Shown here: positions 45,112-52,366 of the stretch, piece by piece | How the letters are laid out: every line of letters starts with the position of its first letter | Position numbering within the stretch: position 1 is the stretch's first letter | Source: Paenibacillaceae bacterium | Lineage (GTDB): Bacteria > Bacillota > Bacilli > Paenibacillales > NBRC-103111 | Direction: 5' to 3' | NCBI GenBank assembly: GCA_029256185.1 | Contig: JAQSYI010000011.1 | Coordinates: 62,001-126,000 of the forward strand | DNA length: 64,000 nucleotides | The notes under the pieces: generated by a model | What the model saw: only the letters and a program-made list of their open reading frames with translations | Told to the model about the DNA's origin: nothing | The model's database searches: none | Made by a program: the position numbers and the translations under genes

Positions 45112-45972
45112 ATGCGCAAAAGAACTCTAGCCCCCTACCTGTTCCTGCTCCCGGCCATGCTTGGCTTGCTGGCCTTCAAGCTGTATCCGATGGTTTCCGC
45201 TGCTGTGACAAGTCTGTTCGCCCTCCGGTTTGGGGAGGAGGGCCGGATTTTCGTGGGTATGGACAATTACCTGGTGCTGCTCCGGGAGCCCATGTTCTGG
45301 AAATCGTTGCGCAATACCGTAGTGTTCAACCTGCTGCTGGACCCGCTGACCGTTATACTGGCCTTTGCCCTGGCTCTGCTCCTTAACAGCAGGCTGCGGG
45401 GGATTATTGTATTCCGTTCTGTTCACTTCGTGCCCGTGGCGGTATCCGTACCGACGGCGTGTGTGCTGTGGGGCATTATGCTCAATCCGGAGAAGGGCGT
45501 GGTCAATTCCCTGCTGGTCAGCCTGGGCCTGGAGGCGCAGCCGTTCTTGTCCGCCAGCTCCCAATCCCTGCTGTCCATGATCGCTATTGTAGCCTGGAAG
45601 AGCATCGGATATTGGGCCATCTTCCTGCTGGCCGGTCTGCAGGAGGTATCCGCGCAGCTCTATGAAGCCGCCGCTATCGATGGAGCCACCGCCTGGGAGA
45701 AATTCACCAATGTCACCTGGCCCATGATGAAGCGTCCGGTTACCTTTGTGGCCGTGGCAGTAACCAGCCATAATTTCTTCCTGTTTTCACCCATGTATAT
45801 TCTCACCCAGGGAGGACCGGAGCACAGTACGAATACCCTGATGCTGGAGAGCTTCAACAGCGCGTTCCTGTATTCCGATCCGGGGCGGGCATCGTCCATC
45901 GTTGTGGTGCTGATCGGGATTACTCTGATTATGATCGCCCTGCAATTCAAATTTTTGCGGGCTGGACACTAG
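45112..45972 (+). CDS. ABC transporter permease, MalF/UgpA-type
   Basis: 286 residues, six predicted spans. EAA loop: YEAAAIDGATAWEKFTNVTW followed by PMMK. Start ATG 45112 after GAGGAG. It pairs with the next permease (13-bp gap). Confidence 0.9.
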   Translation: MRKRTLAPYLFLLPAMLGLLAFKLYPMVSAAVTSLFALRFGEEGRIFVGMDNYLVLLREPMFWKSLRNTVVFNLLLDPLTVILAFALALLLNSRLRGIIVFRSVHFVPVAVSVPTACVLWGIMLNPEKGVVNSLLVSLGLEAQPFLSASSQSLLSMIAIVAWKSIGYWAIFLLAGLQEVSAQLYEAAAIDGATAWEKFTNVTWPMMKRPVTFVAVAVTSHNFFLFSPMYILTQGGPEHSTNTLMLESFNSAFLYSDPGRASSIVVVLIGITLIMIALQFKFLRAGH

Positions 45973-45985
45973 AAGGGGGAGCTGT

Positions 45986-46828
45986 ATGGACACATCGGGA
46001 AAATGGCGCAGCTGGCCCGTTTATGTGCTGCATCTAACTGCTGCAGTCATCATTTTGCTGCCGCTGGCTTTTGTTCTGATCTCTTCTTTCCGTTCTCTGG
46101 ACAATATCTTCAAATATATTTCCCCGGTGACCCTGCGGACCTTTCTGCCGGTGGAAACGACGGTGGAGGCTTACATTCAGTTGTTTACAGAGCGGGAGTT
46201 CGGACGCGCTTTATTCAACACCTTCTATACGGCGATTCTTCAGGTGTTGGGGGGAGTCGTCATCGGGTCCATGGCGGCGTTTGCTTTTGTTTTCTTCTCG
46301 TTCCGTGGAAAGGCGCTGCTGTTCTCCATTGTGCTGATCGCCTTCATGATTCCCTTCGAGGTAACGGCTATTCCTCTGTACGACTTGGTGCAGAGGCTCG
46401 GTTGGATCGACAGCTATACGGGAATTGTCGTGCCGGGGTTGGCCAATGGTCTGGTGATTTTCCTGTTCCGGCAATTCTTCCTGGACCTGCCCCCATCCAT
46501 GGATGAGGCGGCCCGCATCGACGGAGCCGGTCCTTTGCGCATCTATGCGGGCATCATCATGCCCTTATGCAAGCCGGTGACCGTAAGTGCCGCGCTGATG
46601 ATCTTCGTCCACCAGTGGGAGAGCTTCATGTGGCCGCTGCTGGCCACCCGCTCCAAGGAATACAAGGTCATTCAGGTGGCGCTAAGCGATTTTACCACCG
46701 AGTTCGGCACCTATTGGAACGAATTGTTCGCCGCTTCCATGATATCCATGATTATTCCCGTACTCGTCCTCCTGCCGCTGCAGCGCTTTTTCGTTATGGG
46801 CGTTACCTCCAGCGGACTGAAGGAGTAG
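45986..46828 (+). CDS. ABC transporter permease, MalG/UgpE-type
   Basis: 280 residues, six predicted spans. EAA loop: MDEAARIDGAGPLRIYAGII. Ends in QRFFVMGVTSSGLKE, typical of MalG-like permeases. No ATPase gene is in the operon, so a shared ATPase is implied. The aminotransferase gene follows 71 bp downstream. Confidence 0.9.
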   Translation: MDTSGKWRSWPVYVLHLTAAVIILLPLAFVLISSFRSLDNIFKYISPVTLRTFLPVETTVEAYIQLFTEREFGRALFNTFYTAILQVLGGVVIGSMAAFAFVFFSFRGKALLFSIVLIAFMIPFEVTAIPLYDLVQRLGWIDSYTGIVVPGLANGLVIFLFRQFFLDLPPSMDEAARIDGAGPLRIYAGIIMPLCKPVTVSAALMIFVHQWESFMWPLLATRSKEYKVIQVALSDFTTEFGTYWNELFAASMISMIIPVLVLLPLQRFFVMGVTSSGLKE

Positions 46829-46899
46829 AGACTACCCTGCATTGCATTGCCACCTCTGGCTTGTATTCCAATACTGTCGATTAAAGAGAGGTTAAACAA

Positions 46900-48195
46900 A
46901 TGATGAATCCACTTGCCATCGGATTGAATGAACAGCTGCAGCAAGCGAACCCCCATGCATATGAGCTTTTGTCAAATTTGGGAAGAAGGATGTACTATAT
47001 CAGCGAGGGCATATTGAGCCAGTCCAGAGAGGCCAAGCTGCGGGCCAAGCGGCATAATGCTACTCTGGGCACAGCTGTGGAGAACGGGGGACCCATGCAT
47101 CTTGGCGTGATCCAGGATACGCTTTCGGCATACTCTCCGAAGGATATCTATGAATATGCGCCCACGGCCGGCAAGGCGGAGCTGCGGCAGCGGTGGCGGA
47201 GCAAGGCTATTGCGGAGAATCCGTCCCTGGCCGGCAAAACCTTCGGAGTCCCCATTGTTACCACAGGCTTGACCCATGGACTTAGCCTCGTCGCCGATCT
47301 GTTCGCAGGAGTAGAGGACGCGGTGATTGTGCCGGATAAAATATGGGAGAACTATGACATAACCTTCGGAGTTCGCAGGGAGGCCCGCCTTGTTCCGTAT
47401 CCTTTGTACGGACCCGACGGCCATTACAATGTTGAGGGGCTGAAGGAGGCGATTTTTGCCCAGCAAGGCAAGGGGAAAGCGATTGTTGTGCTTAATTTTC
47501 CCAACAATCCGACTGGGTATACACCGGGTGAGCAGGAAGGCAGGGCGATTGTTGCCGCTGTCCGGGAAGCCGCCGAAACAGGCATTAATATCGTCGTGCT
47601 CATTGATGACGCCTACTTCGGATTGTTCTATGAAGATAGCTTGAAGGAGTCTTTGTTTGCCCATTTTATCGGACTGCACAGCAGGGTTCTGCCCGTCCGG
47701 GTGGATGGGGCGACCAAGGAGGATTACGCTACGGGACTGAGAGTTGGCTTCCTGACCTTCGGCTCGGACTCGGAGGCCGTGCTTGCGGCGCTGGAGCAAA
47801 AAACCATGGGGCTGATCCGCGCCACCATCTCCAGCGGGCCGCATCCCTCTCAGACCTTCGTGCTGCATGCTCTCGAGTCTCCGCAATACGGGGCGCAGAA
47901 GGAGGAGAAGGCGGGCATCATCCGCAGACGGGCGTTAAGGGCCAAGGAGCTGCTGCGAAGCGGCAGATACGACGATGCTTGGACCCTGTACCCCTTTAAT
48001 TCAGGATACTTCCTGTGTCTGAAGCTGTTAACGGTGGACGCAGAGAGGCTGAGGCAGCATTTGCTTGAGCGCTACGAGGTAGGAACGATAGCTCTCAATG
48101 CCACCGACTTGCGGCTGGCGGTGCCTTGTATCGACGAAGCGGATTGGGAGGAGCTGTTGGACACCATTTACCGGGGAATCAAGGATTTGGAATAA
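46900..48195 (+). CDS. PLP-dependent aminotransferase, class I/II fold
   Basis: 431 residues. VVLNFPNNPTGYTP and VLIDDAYFGLFYED bind PLP; the likely Schiff-base Lys is in VDGATKEDYATGLRVGF. The C-terminal domain keeps an Arg (LRLAVPC). The amino-group substrate is unknown. Co-transcription with an importer and divergence from two nucleoside hydrolases suggest it handles a nitrogen-containing breakdown product. Start ATG 46900, with ATG 46903 as alternative. Confidence 0.85.
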   Translation: MMNPLAIGLNEQLQQANPHAYELLSNLGRRMYYISEGILSQSREAKLRAKRHNATLGTAVENGGPMHLGVIQDTLSAYSPKDIYEYAPTAGKAELRQRWRSKAIAENPSLAGKTFGVPIVTTGLTHGLSLVADLFAGVEDAVIVPDKIWENYDITFGVRREARLVPYPLYGPDGHYNVEGLKEAIFAQQGKGKAIVVLNFPNNPTGYTPGEQEGRAIVAAVREAAETGINIVVLIDDAYFGLFYEDSLKESLFAHFIGLHSRVLPVRVDGATKEDYATGLRVGFLTFGSDSEAVLAALEQKTMGLIRATISSGPHPSQTFVLHALESPQYGAQKEEKAGIIRRRALRAKELLRSGRYDDAWTLYPFNSGYFLCLKLLTVDAERLRQHLLERYEVGTIALNATDLRLAVPCIDEADWEELLDTIYRGIKDLE

Positions 48196-48225
48196 ATTGT
48201 AATTTATTTGGAGGGGGGAAATGAA

Positions 48226-48424
48226 ATAGAGGAAGGGAAATTCCCTTATTCCGCAGCCGGGGAAGGCAGAGAGGGGAATAAGGGAAGGGTTTTTCCGCTA
48301 TTCCTTTATTTTGTCCTTCTCCGAGGCCTTCAACCTGTTTATAAGGGAAAAAGGAGGGCCTTATCTGTCCTTTCCACCCCTCCGCTTTGGAAATAAGGGA
48401 AAATCATTTCCCTTATTTTTTTGT
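48226..48424. repeat. Array of four AAGGGAAA palindromes
   Basis: Palindromic units around AAGGGAAATTCCCTT (48233-48247), 48277-48303, 48341-48364 and 48391-48418. Steps are about 47, 63 and 52 bp. The design is like the four-palindrome elements, with another core. Confidence 0.65.
48391..48424 (+). terminator. Intrinsic terminator after the aminotransferase
   Basis: AAATAAGGGAAA, TC loop region, TTTCCCTTATTT, then TTTTG. It is the last unit of the palindrome array and has both a stem and a T run, so it likely ends the transporter-aminotransferase operon. Confidence 0.8.
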
Positions 48425-48510
48425 ATATGAGTATTTGCCCCCGAAATATCGGAGACAGGTGATCCACGGAAAACAGAAGCGAGAAATTGGAAAAATCATC
48501 CGCCAACTGT
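48425..48510 (+). pseudogene. 5' fragment of an IS200-type tnpA
   Basis: One frame reads PPKYRRQVIHGKQKREIGKI followed by IRQLC, matching residues about 20-45 of the tnpA at 5715-6174. The rest of the gene is gone; the sequence changes abruptly at 48511 into a hairpin. Confidence 0.75.
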
Positions 48511-48511
48511 G

Positions 48512-48576
48512 CTCCCCCAAAAGTAGCCGGATTTTGCTTCGAAGCATCTCGTCACTTTTGGGGGATTGTTTTTTGT
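48512..48576 (+). terminator. Strong terminator-like hairpin within the IS remnant
   Basis: CTCCCCCAAAAGT pairs with ACTTTTGGGGGAT and is followed by TTGTTTTTT. Within the loop, TGCTTCGAAGCA is a further 12-bp palindrome. It sits exactly where the tnpA homology stops. Confidence 0.7.
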
Positions 48577-48638
48577 GGGAAAAGGGGGGAGGCGTATCAA
48601 CGGACCAGATGAGCCTGCCGATTCACTATAAGTAACGG

Positions 48639-48880
48639 CAACTAGCAGCAAAATGATAGCTGTTGCCGGGGAGGGTTGGCCCATGTGACTCAACAGCTAG
48701 CAGAATGATAGCTGTTGCCGGGGAGGGTTGGCTCATGTGGCTCAACAGCTAGCAAAATGATAGCAGTTGCCGGGAAGGGTTGGCTCATGTGGCTCAACAG
48801 CTAGCAAAATGATAGCAGTTGCCGGGAAGGGTTGGCCCATGTGGCTCAACAGCTAGCAGAATGATAGCAGTTGCCGGGAA
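48639..48880. repeat. Five tandem 52-bp repeats, each with a hairpin
   Basis: Units begin with CAACAGCTAGC at 48691, 48743, 48795 and 48847 (exact 52-bp period), with a divergent unit before at 48639. Each has arms AACAGCTA and TAGC(T/A)GTT around GCAAAATGA. Units differ at only a few positions, so the array grew recently. Confidence 0.9.
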
Positions 48881-48902
48881 TGAATTTAGAACATGTTGTA
48901 CT

Positions 48903-49018
48903 AGCCCGTGAGAGTCCCGCGGTTGGCAGACATACAGTGCGCCTTTGAGGCGCCTGCATGCTAATACCATGCCCTTATAGGGCTGAAGGAAGCCACCTGC
49001 TAAGCCGGTGGTTATAAC
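48903..49018 (+). mobile_element. Second copy of the IS200/IS605 right end
   Basis: About 110 bp nearly the same as 6194-6305, including the GCGCCTTTGAGGCGC hairpin and the terminal CCACCTGCTAAGCCGGTGG. A 5-bp difference (CTGCATGCTAA for GTGCTAG) is the main indel. Together with the tnpA fragment at 48425 it marks an element whose inside was replaced by the tandem repeats. Confidence 0.8.
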
Positions 49019-49049
49019 TCTGCCGACCGGGAGACTGGTTCTTGGAGAC

Positions 49050-49138
49050 TGTCACGCACTAATAGTATCGCTAATTCGCTTGCGGAACTCTCAGATTAGG
49101 AGATTTTGCAAGCAAAAGCGGGTACTGATTTCGTGACA
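49050..49138. repeat. Two-stem hairpin element, copy B
   Basis: Outer arms begin TGTCACG and end CGTGACA, sharing GTACTGATTT and AGCGGGTAC text with copy A. The inner stem pairs CTTGCGGAACTCTC with GGAGATTTTGCAAG. Copy A is at 35235-35321. Confidence 0.65.
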
Positions 49139-49183
49139 GCTCCTCAGTCCCTTATCCAAAGGCATGAGGGCCGCCTGTGCCGG

Positions 49184-50068
49184 TTATTCCCCGAACAGAA
49201 TATCCTTGCGGATGCCCCGCTTCTCACGGTCAAGCCATTGGCCCGGGGTTATGCCCTCCAGCTGCTTGAATACCCGCCCGAAGTGCTGGATGGTCTTGAA
49301 GCCGCAAGCTTCGGCAATTTGCTTCAGGGAGCAGTCGGAATACGTCATCCGCTCCTTGGAGCGCTGAATCCGCACCTGCTTCTGATAAGCGGGGATGGTG
49401 CAGCCTTTGTAGGTCTTGAAGAGCTGGCGCAGGTAGCTTTCGCTGTATTTCAACTGAAGCGCCATCTCGCTGACGGTCCACTCCTCTTCCGCGTGATCCT
49501 CGATCCAGCGCTCCGCTTGTTGGGCCGCGGTATATGCGCCTTCTGTAGGCACGGAAAAATAGCCGGGAGCCAGGGCCGGGAGGCCGTTTTCCCTGGCGGA
49601 TGAGGCGACGGAAGCACTGCCGGAAGCTGTGTCGGCAGCCGTGCGCGCCAAGCGGTAGATAAGTTCAGCCAGATGCAGGCTGGCGACCTCCCGGTAGTGG
49701 GCTTCACGTCCCGCGCCTTCCCGGCGGATGCTGTCCAGCAGATGAGCGGCCTCGGGACCGGCATGGTCAATCCAGGCGGGAAGCCGGGAAGCAAGCTGCT
49801 CCAGGGCGGTGGAGATGATCTCAAATTTGAGATCCAGTGTCTTGATGCTGGTCCCACGGTAAGGTTCAAGGCCATGAAGCTGTTCCGGCGCAATCCAAAA
49901 TAACGAGCCGGGAGACGCCTCGAATACCTCCTCATTGTACCGGAAGCGGCCCTTGCCTTCTGCGATCCAGATCACCTGGTAGAAGGAATGGGCATGGGGC
50001 GCCAACCGTCTGCCCTTCTCATAATCGTATCTGGCCGTCCACAGGATGTTCACACCGAATCGCTCCAC
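49184..50068 (-). CDS. AraC-family regulator with cupin sensor domain
   Basis: About 294 residues. N-terminal cupin-like effector domain (PHAHSFYQVIWIAEGKGRFR) and C-terminal double helix-turn-helix (TVSEMALQLKYSESYLRQLF; LKQIAEACGFKTIQHFGRVF). Soluble one-component sugar sensor. Start GTG 50068 follows GGAGG; the frame continues to 50134 without a ribosome site. It diverges from the beta-propeller gene at 50303, its likely target. Confidence 0.85.
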   Translation of the reverse strand: MERFGVNILWTARYDYEKGRRLAPHAHSFYQVIWIAEGKGRFRYNEEVFEASPGSLFWIAPEQLHGLEPYRGTSIKTLDLKFEIISTALEQLASRLPAWIDHAGPEAAHLLDSIRREGAGREAHYREVASLHLAELIYRLARTAADTASGSASVASSARENGLPALAPGYFSVPTEGAYTAAQQAERWIEDHAEEEWTVSEMALQLKYSESYLRQLFKTYKGCTIPAYQKQVRIQRSKERMTYSDCSLKQIAEACGFKTIQHFGRVFKQLEGITPGQWLDREKRGIRKDILFGE

Positions 50069-50212
50069 GAGAGTTATCCTCCACTTCAAGGCTGTTGTAC
50101 CGACCACAAGCGTCATTTCAGACCATAACACCATTATACCGGATAACTCTATAAGCTGCTTGGCGGTCTATACTGGGACTTGAAAGAAGGTATAGAACTC
50201 AAAACTAAGCTT

Positions 50213-50287
50213 ATGCTTACGAAGCAAGCTTGCTCGGCAAAGCTCGTAGCGGATGCTTACGAAGCAAGCTTTGCTACGCAAAGCTCA
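50213..50287 (+). repeat. Tandem 40-bp duplication in a 5' leader
   Basis: ATGCTTACGAAGCAAGCT at 50213 and again at 50253, each followed by TTGCT and GCAAAGCTC. Within each copy AAGCAAGCTT(T)GCT can form a short hairpin. It lies between the promoter and the ribosome site AAAGGAGG of the beta-propeller gene. Confidence 0.75.
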
Positions 50288-50302
50288 AAGGAGGATGTAG
50301 CC

Positions 50303-51568
50303 ATGATCATCAGCAACGCATTTCCCCGGTATACCGAGTATGACCCTCTCATTCCCGTATGGTGCATTACACCGGAGGGAGGAGGCCTTCACCGCTTCTT
50401 CGATACCTCGCCGGTAAGTCCGTCCGGCCGCTATCTGGCTGCTCTGCGCATGCCGGAGCTGGAACAAGTGAATCGCCCAGGAGAAGCCGCGGAGGTCATA
50501 GTGGTGGATTTGCAGACGGCGCAGGAGCGGGTAATTGCCACGACAATCGGCTGGGAGCCTCAATTGGGAGCCAATATCAATTGGGGAGCAGATGACGATT
50601 CTTTATTCTACAACGATGTTGATTCGGTCAGCTGGCAGCCCCATGTGGTGCGGATCAATCCGTCCACCGGGGAGCGGCGGCTCTATGATGGCTCCATCTA
50701 CCGGATCTCGCCAGACGGAAGATGGATCATCTGCGCCAATACCATTCCCATGAGGCGCACCCAGTACGGCTACGGCATAGTGGTGCCGGATGAGCTTGTG
50801 CCGCGCAATGCCGGCTTCCGGGAGGATGACGGCTTGTACATCACCGACACGGTTACGGGGGAGCGGAGGCTGTTGGTCTCGTTGCAGGATGTGATGACGA
50901 GAGCGGAGCCTGCCATTGACCAGGACAAGTACAGACACGGAGAGCTGTACGGCTTTCATTGCAAGTTCAATCCCCGGGGAGACCGGCTGCTGTTCACCAT
51001 GCGCTGGTTTTCATCCGAAGAGGCGCAGCCATGGAACCAGATCAATAAGCATCTTGATTTCTGGGTAGTCACCATGAAGCCGGACGGCAGCGATATCCGG
51101 GTGGCGGTAGGACCGGAGCAATGGTGCAAGGGCGGACACCATATCAACTGGTGCCCGGACGGGGAGCATCTGTCCATGAATCTGAAGCTGTACGGGGACA
51201 ACCGGCTGCTGCTGTGCAAGGTTCGTTATGATGGCACCGGCCTGCATGCCATTACGGAAGCGCTGCCCGGCTCCGGCCATCCCACCGTTCATCCTGACGG
51301 ACGCCATATCCTTACGGATACGTATGAGCGAGAGGAGACCGCCTTCGGAGACGGCACCGTACCGCTGCGCTGGATTGATCTGAAGACGGAGACAGAGGTT
51401 GCCGCCGTTCGCGTGAATGTGGCCCACAGCGCCACCCGCAATACCTCCGCGCTCCGGGTTGATCCCCATCCCGCCTGGCTGCCAGATCTGAGGCATGTGG
51501 CCTTCAACGGCTATGTCAACGGCACGCGGCGCGTGTTTATCGCGGATATGGGGCCGTTATTGCAATAA
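50303..51568 (+). CDS. Beta-propeller protein, possible oligogalacturonide lyase (PL22-like)
   Basis: 421 residues of WD40-like/TolB-like repeats (SPDGRWIICANT, NPRGDRLLFTMRWF, CPDGEHLSMNL, HPDGRHILTD). GHHINWCPDGEHL and HGELYGFHCKFNP supply His residues in the places where PL22 oligogalacturonide lyases bind metal and substrate. No signal peptide, so it would act on imported oligomers. I am fairly sure of the fold, less of the enzyme. Start ATG 50303 after AAAGGAGG. Confidence 0.65.
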   Translation: MIISNAFPRYTEYDPLIPVWCITPEGGGLHRFFDTSPVSPSGRYLAALRMPELEQVNRPGEAAEVIVVDLQTAQERVIATTIGWEPQLGANINWGADDDSLFYNDVDSVSWQPHVVRINPSTGERRLYDGSIYRISPDGRWIICANTIPMRRTQYGYGIVVPDELVPRNAGFREDDGLYITDTVTGERRLLVSLQDVMTRAEPAIDQDKYRHGELYGFHCKFNPRGDRLLFTMRWFSSEEAQPWNQINKHLDFWVVTMKPDGSDIRVAVGPEQWCKGGHHINWCPDGEHLSMNLKLYGDNRLLLCKVRYDGTGLHAITEALPGSGHPTVHPDGRHILTDTYEREETAFGDGTVPLRWIDLKTETEVAAVRVNVAHSATRNTSALRVDPHPAWLPDLRHVAFNGYVNGTRRVFIADMGPLLQ

Positions 51569-51574
51569 GCAAAA

Positions 51575-51662
51575 AGACGCAAGGCCTAAGCGGCAGGATT
51601 TCTGTCCGCACCTGCCGGGGCGCTCCAACCGCGATGGAGGAGACGCCTCTTTGCGTTTTTTA
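51575..51662 (+). terminator. Probable terminator after the beta-propeller gene
   Basis: ACGCAAGGC near the start pairs with GCCTCTTTGCGT (three-base bulge), followed by TTTTTT. The loop contains further pairs (GCGGCAGG / CCTGCC). Confidence 0.55.
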
Positions 51663-51762
51663 AAAGATCAGGGTAGAAATTATATCATTCGGAGGAAGAG
51701 GGACCTTTTCTCCGTAGATCAAGTGCTGAAGGAATTGGAAATAATAGCGCATGGGATGAGGC

Positions 51763-51958
51763 TAACGGAAATTTTTTCCGTTATCAAGAGATTTTTTGGC
51801 GATTGCCGAGATTTAGCGGAAAAAATTTCCGTTAAGTCGCTCGAAGCCAGCTGAATATGGCCTTTTAGGGGAGTTCAACAGGAGATAACGGAAAAAATTT
51901 CCTCTAAATCAGCGAGGAATGATGAATTTGCAGGAATAGCGGCAAAAATTTCCGTTAG
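51763..51958. repeat. Four-palindrome intergenic element, copy 3
   Basis: Units at about 51763, 51813, 51885 and 51936. Steps from ACG/GCG to ACG/GCG are 51, 72 and 51 bp, the same as in copy 2. The spacers also align with copy 2 (both read GATTT before unit 2 and GAATTTGC(A/C)GGAATA before unit 4). Confidence 0.85.
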
Positions 51959-52014
51959 GAGTAAGCCGGGAGGGAGCTGCCGTAAGGCGGTACTCCTTTG
52001 GCAACGTAAAAGGG

Positions 52015-52044
52015 ACCTGGCGGTGTTCTTCCGCCAGGTTTTTT
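52015..52044 (+). terminator. Perfect intrinsic terminator
   Basis: ACCTGGCGG, loop TGTTCTT, CCGCCAGGT, TTTTT. It stands alone, 450 bp after the beta-propeller gene, so either the transcript runs through repeat copy 3 or an unseen small RNA ends here. Confidence 0.85.
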
Positions 52045-52087
52045 CAGAAACAAGGATTGAAAGAAACAAACAATGTAAGTTTTGTCC

Positions 52088-52139
52088 CCCTGAATGTATA
52101 GATAGGGCCCTTGCTTGAAAGCCTATTCATTTCTATGAT
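52088..52139 (+). promoter_or_regulatory. Promoter and activator site of the 1601-residue protein
   Basis: CCCTGAATGTA (from 52088), then -35 TTGCTT (52111-52116), 17-bp spacer, -10 TATGAT (52134-52139). The distance from CCCT to the -35 is 23 bp, the same as in the two other promoters of this locus. Confidence 0.7.
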
Positions 52140-52213
52140 GAAGGTGCGGGCTTGGAAATAAAATACGGGAGTAACAGGAAATGCAATCGTTTTCAGATTC
52201 CCGCTCCCTAATC

Positions 52214-52351
52214 TAAGCCAATGCTTCCGAAGCCAGTTTTTTTCTTCATACTGCTGCGCTTCGTTGTAGGCGAAAAAAACTTTAAGCCAATGCTTCCGAA
52301 GCCAGTTTTTTTCTTCATACTGCTGCGCTTCGTTGTAAGCGAAAAAAACTT
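52214..52351 (+). repeat. 69-bp tandem duplication with hairpins in the 5' leader
   Basis: Two nearly identical 69-bp copies (52214-52282 and 52283-52351). In each, AGTTTTTTTC pairs with GCGAAAAAAACT around a loop. The second hairpin ends just before the ribosome site AGGAGG at 52354, in a leader of about 220 nt. Confidence 0.85.
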
Positions 52352-52366
52352 TTAGGAGGACAGTTA

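Noticed and set aside
48639-48880. CRISPR-like look of the 52-bp repeats
   Set aside because: The units are joined head to tail with no unique spacers and no cas genes are near.
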